From positions 1-64,000 of the forward strand of contig CAIQIR010000132.1 in NCBI GenBank assembly GCA_903871875.1: a stretch of DNA of 64,000 nt, given 5' to 3'. The notes beneath the pieces were generated by a model. It saw only the letters and a program-made list of their open reading frames with translations, searched no databases and was not told the origin of the DNA. This document shows positions 17,056-24,565 of this stretch, one piece after another. This stretch comes from an uncultured Schlesneria sp. (lineage in GTDB: Bacteria > Planctomycetota > Planctomycetia > Planctomycetales > Planctomycetaceae). Positions within the stretch are counted from its first letter, which is position 1; each line of letters begins with the position of its first letter. A program made the position numbers and the translations under genes.

Positions 17056-18525
17056 GTGAATCGCTTGCTGCTGAAAATTGCCACTATTCTCTGCGTCTTC
17101 TGTTGGATGGCCGCTCCTGGTGTCCTGGCTGCTGATGCCCCCCCGGGTACCCCGGTGGTGGAGAAGCTGGGCGACCATTTGAACGTCGTGTCGGTGGCTC
17201 CCTTCACGCTGCTCCTCCTGTGCATCGCCTTGTTCCCCCTGCTGAATCCGCATTGGTGGGAACATAACCGGAACAAAGGAATTATTGTGGCAGTGCTGGG
17301 CATCCCGGTACTCGCCTATCTGTCCCTGTTCGGTCACCACGGGCTGGAAGCGATGGAGCACGCAGGCAAGGAATATGTTTCGTTTCTTCTGCTGTTGGGG
17401 TCGCTGTTTGTGATCAGCGGTGGAATTTTTGTTCGAGGTGCTCTGCGTGGTTCACCCATGGTGAATACGCTGTTTTTGGGATTGGGAGCCTGCATCGCCA
17501 GTTTCATCGGAACGACGGGTGCGTCCATGCTGCTGATTCGTCCGTTGCTGCGAGCAAATGGGCATCGGGCCAAGGTGGCCCACATTGTCGTTTTCTTTAT
17601 CTTTGTTGTGTCGAACTGCGGTGGGCTGCTGACACCGCTCGGCGATCCCCCGTTGTTTCTGGGTTTTCTCAAAGGGGTGCCATTCGAATGGACGTTTCAA
17701 CTGTACCCGCAATGGGCGTTTGTGAACGGCATTCTTCTCGCAGTGTTCTTCATTTGGGATTGGATTGCCGTTCATCGCGAAGCATCGACGCCGGAAGAAG
17801 AAGCCGTGCTGGAAGAACCCCTCTCGACGGAACCGTTCGGGATTGAAGGACGCCATAACTTCGTCGGTCTCGCCGCGATTGTGGCGATCATTTATAGCTG
17901 TGGTCAGGGCTACGGAAACGACTTCTTCCAGAAGTTTCTGCCCGGCCATGACGAAACCTGGCCGTTCGGAGTTCAAGAATCGTTGATGGCCCTGACGGCC
18001 CTCCTGTGCTTCCTGTTTACCTCCAGGGCAACCCGCGAAAAGAACCGCTTCGGATTTGGTCCGATCATTGAAGTCGCAGTCCTGTTTGCCGGTATCTTCA
18101 TCACGATGATTCCCGCGTTGGCCATCTTGAACGTCAACGGCAAACGACTGGGAGTCGACGAACCGGCCGAGTTCTTCTGGGCCGCCGGGATTCTTTCCAG
18201 CTTCCTCGATAATGCACCCACGTACCTGACGTTCGCCGTGACGGCTTGTGGCATGCACGGGGTGAATGCCGAGGAAGGTCGTTACCTGCATCATTTCCTG
18301 AACCTGCCGGAAGCGGCGGCGACCGCTCGAATTCTGGCGGCGATTTCCTGTGGCGCTGTTTTCATGGGAGCCAACACCTATATCGGCAACGGGCCCAATT
18401 TCATGGTGAAGGCGATTGCCGAAGAGAACAACGTCAAGATGCCCGGCTTCTTCGGGTATATGGCTTATTCCGGTTGCATCTTGATTCCGATCTTCATCGG
18501 AGTGACATTCCTCTTTTTCCGCTGA
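17056..18525 (+). CDS. NhaD-like sodium:proton antiporter / citrate-transporter-family protein (UIT3-like)
   Basis: Polytopic ion-transporter-superfamily protein of 489 residues. A possible signal or first helix (residues 4-25, ending LAADAPPG) is followed by about eleven membrane segments. Two related halves carry the superfamily loops: ASFIGTTGASMLLIRPLL with SNCGGLLTPLGDPPLFLGFLKG in the first, and SSFLDNAPTYLTF with GANTYIGNGPNFMVKAIAEE in the second. These helix-break motifs bind the ion. Sodium/proton exchange is the likely activity from similarity to planctomycete and chlamydial forms; substrate is inferred. GTG 17056 is the start. The dehydrogenase gene begins 25 bases downstream, a probable operon. 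Confidence 0.85.
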   Translation: MNRLLLKIATILCVFCWMAAPGVLAADAPPGTPVVEKLGDHLNVVSVAPFTLLLLCIALFPLLNPHWWEHNRNKGIIVAVLGIPVLAYLSLFGHHGLEAMEHAGKEYVSFLLLLGSLFVISGGIFVRGALRGSPMVNTLFLGLGACIASFIGTTGASMLLIRPLLRANGHRAKVAHIVVFFIFVVSNCGGLLTPLGDPPLFLGFLKGVPFEWTFQLYPQWAFVNGILLAVFFIWDWIAVHREASTPEEEAVLEEPLSTEPFGIEGRHNFVGLAAIVAIIYSCGQGYGNDFFQKFLPGHDETWPFGVQESLMALTALLCFLFTSRATREKNRFGFGPIIEVAVLFAGIFITMIPALAILNVNGKRLGVDEPAEFFWAAGILSSFLDNAPTYLTFAVTACGMHGVNAEEGRYLHHFLNLPEAAATARILAAISCGAVFMGANTYIGNGPNFMVKAIAEENNVKMPGFFGYMAYSGCILIPIFIGVTFLFFR

Positions 18526-18549
18526 TCTCTCACCTGTAACGATACTAAC

Positions 18550-19578
18550 ATGCGCGCTATTCAACTCGAAAAACCTCTGCAGTTTCGCCTGATCGATATT
18601 CCCGAGCCCGACGAACCACTGGCTGGCGAGGCGATCGTTCGCGTGCATCGCATTGGTATTTGCGGCACCGACCTCAGCGGGTATCTCGGCAAGATGCCCT
18701 TCTTTTCGTATCCGCGAATTCCTGGTCATGAGCTGGGAGTCGAAGTCGTTGCCGTCGGGCCCGGCGTGACCAACGTAAAGCCCGGCGATTCTTGTTCGGT
18801 CGAACCCTATATGAACAATCCCAACAGTTTCGCCAGTCAGCGAGGACGCGGAAATTGTTGCGAAGACCTGCAGGTGTTGGGTGTTCACACCGACGGAGGC
18901 ATGCGGCCGCTGTTCAAGCTGCCGGCCCGCAAGCTGCACAAAGCGACCAAATTGTCGATGGAACAGTTGGCGCTTGTCGAGACACTGGCCATCGGTTGCC
19001 ACGCGGTTGTTCGTTGCGCACCTCAATCGGGTGAAAACGTGCTCGTGATTGGCGCGGGCCCGATTGGGCTGAGTGTCATCGAATTTGTGAAGCTGACGGG
19101 AGCCAATCTGATTGTGATGGACATGGTCGCCAGCCGTCTGGAATTCTGCCGCAGCAAGATGGGTGTGAAGCACACCGTACTGGCGGGCGACGGCAATGAA
19201 GAGCAGGCCTTGCGCGATCTGACGGATGGTCACCTGCCGACGATCGTGGTCGACGCCACCGGCAGTTCCAAGTCGATGTCGCATGCCCTGAACTATGTCG
19301 GCCACACTGGCAAACTGGTGTTTGTCGGCATCACGACCGAGAACGTATCATTTCCACATCCTTTGATGCACCGGCGCGAGTTGACGTTGTTCGCCAGCAG
19401 AAATGCGATGCCGGAAGATTTTGGACGCATCATCAATCTGATCGAAACCGGACAGATTGATACCCGGCCGTGGATCACTCATCGAACCGGTTTCGATGAT
19501 TTGATCGGCCAGTTTCCCAGCTTTACGAAACCGGAAACAGGTGTGATCAAGGCGATCGTCGAAGTTCCCGCGTCGTAG
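18550..19578 (+). CDS. Zinc-type alcohol/polyol dehydrogenase with altered structural zinc site
   Basis: Medium-chain dehydrogenase/reductase of 342 residues. The catalytic zinc residues are visible: Cys in GICGTDLSG near residue 38 and GHEL near 62. The nucleotide-binding Rossmann motif is VIGAGPIGLSV near 165, so NAD(P) is expected. In the structural zinc loop, where relatives have four cysteines, this protein reads YMNNPNSFASQRGRGNCCEDLQVLG; three of four positions are Asn or Ser, so the structural zinc is probably absent. Closest known activities are L-threonine, L-galactonate and L-gulonate dehydrogenases. It follows the antiporter gene. Confidence 0.88.
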   Translation: MRAIQLEKPLQFRLIDIPEPDEPLAGEAIVRVHRIGICGTDLSGYLGKMPFFSYPRIPGHELGVEVVAVGPGVTNVKPGDSCSVEPYMNNPNSFASQRGRGNCCEDLQVLGVHTDGGMRPLFKLPARKLHKATKLSMEQLALVETLAIGCHAVVRCAPQSGENVLVIGAGPIGLSVIEFVKLTGANLIVMDMVASRLEFCRSKMGVKHTVLAGDGNEEQALRDLTDGHLPTIVVDATGSSKSMSHALNYVGHTGKLVFVGITTENVSFPHPLMHRRELTLFASRNAMPEDFGRIINLIETGQIDTRPWITHRTGFDDLIGQFPSFTKPETGVIKAIVEVPAS

Positions 19579-19801
19579 GCCAATTTCGGGCTCGTGTTTT
19601 GTCATCGCCTTATGTTGGGATTGTGGCGCTGCTTCGCAGTCTTCGGAGAAGCAGTATTGTTCTCGTTGAGTGCCGAAGACAAGAGCATTGCTTGACCCAC
19701 AGCGGTCAGACAGTGGCATCCCTGTCTGTAAGTTTGACAACCATGGGGTCCGTGTTTCTGCCAGTCAATATCCGATATCGCACCACGGGGAGGCTTTGGG
19801 A

Positions 19802-20140
19802 ATGCTCACGAACCGTGAACGCAAATTCCTCGATATATATCGGCGGAATCACAATGATCCCCCCACGTTCTTGGGCATGGTGGGTCGCCTGTTCTTTCGG
19901 TCGCCATATTTGCTCGCTCAGTCACTCCTTTGGGGCACTGCGTATCTTTTCGATGCCGTTGATCCACGAACTGCGGGGATCGTCGTGGGGATTTCGCTGG
20001 GAATTCTCATTCGAGATTTAGCACAGTTTGTCAGGTTCGTTCATATCTGGCCGCTGATCGATTCCATGATCGATTGGACCAAAGTTGACGAGTTGTCCCA
20101 ATTAGGCAGCTTGTCTGAAGCAAATGGACCGACGCCTTGA
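19802..20140 (+). CDS. Small hypothetical membrane protein
   Basis: 112 residues starting MLTNRERKFLDIYRRNHND. GGGAGG eight bases upstream of ATG 19802 fixes the start. Two hydrophobic segments (about residues 38-57, PYLLAQSLLWGTAYLFDAV, and 61-84, TAGIVVGISLGILIRDLAQF) suggest two membrane passes with both termini on the same side. No family recognised. It stands alone between the dehydrogenase and the MFS gene. Confidence 0.65.
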   Translation: MLTNRERKFLDIYRRNHNDPPTFLGMVGRLFFRSPYLLAQSLLWGTAYLFDAVDPRTAGIVVGISLGILIRDLAQFVRFVHIWPLIDSMIDWTKVDELSQLGSLSEANGPTP

Positions 20141-20297
20141 TCATCCCGCTCGGCGAATCAGCGACTTTCTGTGGACTTCATCGCGGTCCTGCTGGCGACT
20201 TCTTCCGTCGGACGATTTTCACGCCATCCGTGTCACGATCATCAAATCCTCCACACTTCCTGACGCGGGATGACGAGTCCTGCGCGTTGAGTCATTT

Positions 20298-21599
20298 ATG
20301 ACCGTCGAATCGTTAGGCCGTGCACTGGTCCACCGCAACTATCGCCTGTTTCTGCTGGGCCAGGGAATTTCGTTGATTGGAACCTGGATGCAACAGGTGG
20401 CGATGTCCTGGTTCTTGTACCGCTTGACTGCTTCGCCGTTTCTGCTTGGACTGATTGGTTTCTCGAACCAAATTCCGAGCCTGATTCTGTCGCCGCTGGC
20501 GGGAGTGGCCGCCGATCGTTGGAATCGACATCGCGCTCTGCTGGTCACGCAATGTCTGGCGATGATCCAAGCGTTTCTGGTGTTGATCGTGGTCCAGTTT
20601 TCGGGTGACGTCGTCTGGCCGCTGATGGGTTTGGGATTCTTTCTCGGGGTCGTCAACGCATTCGATATGCCGCTACGGCAATCGTTTCTGGTGGAGATGG
20701 TGCCAGATCGGGAACATCTGAGTAATGCGATCGCACTCAATTCTTCGATTGTGAATGGAGCTCGATTGATCGGGCCGTCACTCGCCGGATTGGTCATCGC
20801 CGCGTGGGGAGAATCGGTGTGCTTTCTGCTGAATGCATTCAGTTATTTTGCCGTACTGTGGGCATTGTTGAGTATGCGCAATCTTCCCGTGCGCGTGAAA
20901 AAATCCGAAGGCCGAATTCTGGAACGATTGAGAGAGGGGCTGGTCTACGCTTTCGGATTTCCTCCTTTACGAGCGTTGTTGTTATTGTTGGCGGCCATCA
21001 GTTTCATGTCGATGACCACCAGCGTCTTGATGCCGGTCTTTGCCAAGGATGTACTGAAAGGTGACGCTCACACGCAAGGTTTTCTGATGGGAGCGATGGG
21101 AGTCGGAGCGCTGACCGCCGCACTCTATCTGGCTTCCAGAAAATCGGTGCTGGGCTTGGGGCGAGCGATCGTTTTCGCCGCGATCTTCTTCGGTGTCGGG
21201 CAGATCACGTTCTCGTATTCAACGCGATTGTGGATCTCGTTACCGGTTTTGGTTGTGACCGGCGGGTGCATGATGTTGAATATGGCGGCCGTCAACACAT
21301 TGATTCAAACGATTGTTGAAGAAGACAAGCGGGGACGTGTCATGAGCCTGTACTCGATGGCCTTTCTCGGCGTGGCACCGATCGGCAGTCTCGTCGGGGG
21401 AATTCTGGCCGCGAGATTAGGTGCGCCGGCCACGGTTCGTATTTCCGGAGGATTCTGTATCGTGGCGGGATTGCTTTTCGGCCTGAACCTTCCCCGTCTG
21501 CGTGCGCTTGTCCGCCCGATTTATGAACGAGCGGGAATTCTGCCTCCGCGAAATCCTGAGGCGACATACCAAATCCACGACTCGATCTCTGACCGTTAA
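20298..21599 (+). CDS. MFS transporter (EntS/MFS_3-like exporter)
   Basis: Twelve-helix major facilitator of 433 residues in the inner membrane. The opening NYRLFLLGQGISLIGTWMQQVAMSWFLYRLT and AGVAADRWNRHRALLVTQ (the loop 2-3 motif A) are typical of the EntS-like subfamily, as is EDKRGRVMSLYSMAFLG in the second half. Members export siderophores, drugs or are uncharacterised; no siderophore genes are nearby, so the substrate is unknown. It converges on the propeller protein gene. Confidence 0.9.
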   Translation: MTVESLGRALVHRNYRLFLLGQGISLIGTWMQQVAMSWFLYRLTASPFLLGLIGFSNQIPSLILSPLAGVAADRWNRHRALLVTQCLAMIQAFLVLIVVQFSGDVVWPLMGLGFFLGVVNAFDMPLRQSFLVEMVPDREHLSNAIALNSSIVNGARLIGPSLAGLVIAAWGESVCFLLNAFSYFAVLWALLSMRNLPVRVKKSEGRILERLREGLVYAFGFPPLRALLLLLAAISFMSMTTSVLMPVFAKDVLKGDAHTQGFLMGAMGVGALTAALYLASRKSVLGLGRAIVFAAIFFGVGQITFSYSTRLWISLPVLVVTGGCMMLNMAAVNTLIQTIVEEDKRGRVMSLYSMAFLGVAPIGSLVGGILAARLGAPATVRISGGFCIVAGLLFGLNLPRLRALVRPIYERAGILPPRNPEATYQIHDSISDR

Positions 21600-21614
21600 T
21601 CGAGGGCTTTTCAT

Positions 21615-21649
21615 CGCCACGACGATTCGTTCTTGATTTTGCCGTGGCG
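21615..21649. terminator. Possible bidirectional terminator hairpin
   Basis: CGCCACG at 21615-21621 and CGTGGCG at 21643-21649 are exact reverse complements with a 21-base loop, in the 62-base gap between two converging genes. GAAAAA follows on the right, which reads as a T-rich lead on the minus strand rather than a tail. Confidence 0.35.
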
Positions 21650-21661
21650 GAAAAATGAAAT

Positions 21662-23062
21662 TCAATTCGCTCGGAACTGGATCGCAAATAAATCCGCTTC
21701 CTGCATCACGAACCGCAATCGCACTGTCTGGCCCGCGAGAGCAGAGACATCGCTGCCATTCGACCAGCGGACTGTCTGCTCGATGGCGTCACCGACCAGG
21801 GAAGGGCAATCGGCAAGCGTAAAACCGGGCAGCGGCTTGCCAGCAGCATCTTGAAGTTCGACCCGCACATTGCCACCCGCGCTGGTGGAATAGTTGATCA
21901 GTAATTCGTTCCCGGTGAATCGCAACGGTGGGCTCAGCATCTCGCCGGGATCCGCTCCGGCATGAACCGATGCGAAGCCGTCCAGGCGAAGTACGAAGCG
22001 GCGGAAAGGCGTCGTGTAAATCGACATCTCGTTCTGCCCGGTTTGCACGACATTCAATGCAGCATAGTTCGACCGATTACCCCATCGCTCCAGATCAAGA
22101 CCCGGACGGATGAACGCTTCGCGGAAGGTCCGATCGTAAGGACCAGCTCCGCGAATGGTCATAAACAAAATATCGGTACTTTCGCCTCGTCCCGGATGAA
22201 ATCGCGTCGGCGTGGCGACGGCAATGTGCGGAGCCCGAAAGTAAGGATGAGTCTGCGTTGTGTAAAGATGCTCGCCGGGGAAATTGGGTTTCAGCGGAAC
22301 GGCTTCGGACCAGTTCACGAAATCTGTCGAGGTCGTACGGCAAACGGATCGCAACTGCCGATCGAGAAAATGCCGGAAGTAACAGACGTAACACTGTTCG
22401 GCCTCAGACCAGAACGAGACATTCTGCGAATCGAACGCATGTTCCTTGGTGTAGGTGATCACAGGTTCGCGTCGCAATTTTTGCCAATGAATTCCATCTG
22501 ACGAGACGAAGGCGACCAGTCCGCTTTTCACCGTACCAGCCAGTGCCTTGAACCGTTCTTTCGGAGGAATGCCCGGACGCGTATCGAGTAGCGGCGAAAA
22601 GTTATGACAGAAGGGGGGCTCGTGAAGGATGACATTGTTTTCCTTGCTGCCATCAATCTCGAACAGACCCAATTTCGGCTTCGTCCAATGAATACCATCA
22701 GAGCTCTCACAGTACCGGGTCACTTCCGATGGCTCGCCGTCAGCCTTCGCTCCTCGTCCGTCGCGCGTATAAAGTCGAAACAGATCGCCGTCCTTGATCA
22801 CGGTCCCGTATTCCAATTTGTCGGCCGGTTCGGTCATCGGTGTGGTTAACTGCGGTTCGTGCAGTTGCAGCGACACATTGTCCAGTCGTTCGATTAGGAA
22901 TCGATCAACAAACAGCTCGCGTCGCGAAGCGATGTCGCGCACAGGATTCGCTGTTGTTGCCGTCGGTTGGGCCGATTCCTCGGCAAAGATCAATCCGCTG
23001 ACAGATGCCATCACCAGGTAAAGCAAATGATATTTGACGAGACCGCTTCCAGAATCAGCCAC
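21662..23062 (-). CDS. Secreted five-bladed beta-propeller protein (GH43/GH32-like fold)
   Basis: 466 residues. GTG 23062 with AAGGA upstream is the start; a hydrophobic segment (about 10-27, ending FAEESAQ) is a signal peptide. The body has repeated propeller blades with paired phrases such as YCESSDGIHWTKPKLGLFEIDG and FVSSDGIHWQKLRREPVI, as in glycosidase-related proteins common in planctomycetes. The early RRELFVDRFLIERLDNVSLQLHEP segment is typical of that group. A C-terminal beta-sandwich (about 360-466) follows. Catalytic residues cannot be assigned. It is downstream of, and probably co-regulated with, the related gene at 23206-24351. Confidence 0.75.
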   Translation of the reverse strand: MADSGSGLVKYHLLYLVMASVSGLIFAEESAQPTATTANPVRDIASRRELFVDRFLIERLDNVSLQLHEPQLTTPMTEPADKLEYGTVIKDGDLFRLYTRDGRGAKADGEPSEVTRYCESSDGIHWTKPKLGLFEIDGSKENNVILHEPPFCHNFSPLLDTRPGIPPKERFKALAGTVKSGLVAFVSSDGIHWQKLRREPVITYTKEHAFDSQNVSFWSEAEQCYVCYFRHFLDRQLRSVCRTTSTDFVNWSEAVPLKPNFPGEHLYTTQTHPYFRAPHIAVATPTRFHPGRGESTDILFMTIRGAGPYDRTFREAFIRPGLDLERWGNRSNYAALNVVQTGQNEMSIYTTPFRRFVLRLDGFASVHAGADPGEMLSPPLRFTGNELLINYSTSAGGNVRVELQDAAGKPLPGFTLADCPSLVGDAIEQTVRWSNGSDVSALAGQTVRLRFVMQEADLFAIQFRAN

Positions 23063-23122
23063 AGAGATTTCCTTCAGGATGCGAGATTCGACACACGGAT
23101 GTTGTGTCAGGGAATTGAGAGT

Positions 23123-23155
23123 AAGCGGGTGATCAGGCGTCGTCGACTCACCCGC
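23123..23155. terminator. Possible terminator hairpin between the two propeller genes
   Basis: AGCGGGTGA at 23123-23131 and TCACCCGCT at 23147-23155 form a perfect 9-bp stem with a 15-base loop, about 50 bases after the stop of the gene at 23206. The bases after it on the minus strand are only moderately T-rich. Confidence 0.4.
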
Positions 23156-23205
23156 TCACGAAGTTTTGCTCAATAACCTCCGACCGAGGCACATACGTTT
23201 CCAGT

Positions 23206-24351
23206 TCATTTGATTTCTGTTCGCAGAGGCGAGATCGTATTGGTCGCACTTGCAATACGCCACACCCCTCGCTCGTGTTCGGATGTTCCGTCGCACGCTT
23301 CATACAGGATGCGATAACGAGGAACTGATCCCTCGCGTTGAGGCAAAAGGATCACACACATCTCCGAACATTTGACGGCGTCCCAACCGCCGGGACCGGG
23401 TGAAATGACCGGTTCGGCCTCTCGAATCCATGTCAGGCCGTCGTCAGAAACGGCTCTTAAAATTTGGGCGCGATTCGATTGGCTGTATCCGGCGTAGTAC
23501 ATCACATACTTCGCATTCGCGACACGAAAGAGTTCCGGAGCGAACGCGGCGTGCGAATCGTATTTTCCTGTTTGGGCCACTCGCACACCCGGCTCGGGAA
23601 CGAATTTCAGACCGTCGTCAGAGACCGCGCTGACAATTCCGTGGCCACGATCGCAGTAATACATTCGGCATCGTCCATTGCCAAGAAAAATGACTCGCGG
23701 CGCTGAGTAATTGCGACCAGCGGATTCGATTCGGGATCCTGGTTCCGTTGTCCACTCCAATCCGCCATCAGTCGAAAGTGCGCTGCGGATCGAGTTCGTA
23801 ATGGATTGCGAGCCAGCGCAGCACTCGTAATACATTCGCAAAGCAGACCCGTTACTGGCGGGCACAACTTCCGAAGAGACGACACGAAAGTCGCCCGCCC
23901 CGCCTTGCTGCGGCGACAACCGGACGCCTGGTTCAGGAGTCCACGTTTCGCCGTCAGCGGAAAAGGCACTCAGGATACGTGACGTGCAGTTTTCGTAGTC
24001 GTTCGCCCCAGCGGGAAAACCAGGACGTGGCAGCAGCTGCGAGTAATACAATCGAAAACCGCCGGACGGCAAGGCAATCACTCGTGGGCTGACGGCGCCG
24101 CAGATGCCGCTTCGTCGCGACTTTGTCGGCCAGGTCGATTCCGGCCGTGAATTGATGTCCTCGTCCGGCGGCGCGTCGATCGCCAGGGGCATCTCTTTCG
24201 TCCAGGATCGACCAGGGTCGGTCGGAAAACAACGAACTTGCGGCGCGGCCGATGTCGAAGGCGAAGAAACCATGTCGTCTCCACAACATCCAGATCCGTC
24301 AGCTGACAAGATCGCGATTTCCAGCAGAATCACTAATGAAAGGTCTCGCAT
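23206..24351 (-). CDS. Secreted beta-propeller protein (sialidase/GH-like repeats)
   Basis: 381 residues. ATG 24351 with GGAGA upstream is preferred over a TTG one codon earlier. The N-terminus is hydrophobic and ends ADGSGCCGD, possibly a lipoprotein signal with Cys at about 21. At least four blade-like repeats appear, each pairing SAFSADGETWTPEPGVRL-type and RMYY-type strands (SALSTDGGLEWTTEPGSRI, SAVSDDGLKFVPEPGVRV, RAVSDDGLTWIREAEPVI). Such folds occur in glycosidases and sialidases, but the catalytic residues are not recognisable, so it may only bind polysaccharide. Confidence 0.7.
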   Translation of the reverse strand: MRDLSLVILLEIAILSADGSGCCGDDMVSSPSTSAAPQVRCFPTDPGRSWTKEMPLAIDAPPDEDINSRPESTWPTKSRRSGICGAVSPRVIALPSGGFRLYYSQLLPRPGFPAGANDYENCTSRILSAFSADGETWTPEPGVRLSPQQGGAGDFRVVSSEVVPASNGSALRMYYECCAGSQSITNSIRSALSTDGGLEWTTEPGSRIESAGRNYSAPRVIFLGNGRCRMYYCDRGHGIVSAVSDDGLKFVPEPGVRVAQTGKYDSHAAFAPELFRVANAKYVMYYAGYSQSNRAQILRAVSDDGLTWIREAEPVISPGPGGWDAVKCSEMCVILLPQREGSVPRYRILYEACDGTSEHERGVWRIASATNTISPLRTEIK

Positions 24352-24565
24352 CAATCTCTCTCCGACGAACGTCCAGAGTTGAGATTGTCGCCATGTCGTC
24401 GATTAACAATCAAGTCGCCGGGAATGAACGGCCTTCCGCCAGAAGCGATTTGCGCTGGCCGTCCGGCGTCCCAAAGCCAGAGAAGAAACGTGAATTTGCT
24501 CGAACTTAGCGATGCTCGAATGAACCACTGTAAGGGGCTAGGCCGAATTGGTCGCGGGTTCCAAA

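Noticed and set aside
17452-19305. 617-codon open frame on the minus strand across the antiporter and dehydrogenase genes
   Set aside because: It is antisense to two genes with clear family motifs. Its composition (rich in His, Gln and Arg) is the typical shadow of GC-biased coding sequence.
19707-19728. CAGACAG/CTGTCTG hairpin
   Set aside because: Seven base pairs with an 8-base loop and no T-tail. It may end the dehydrogenase transcript but is not distinct enough to annotate.
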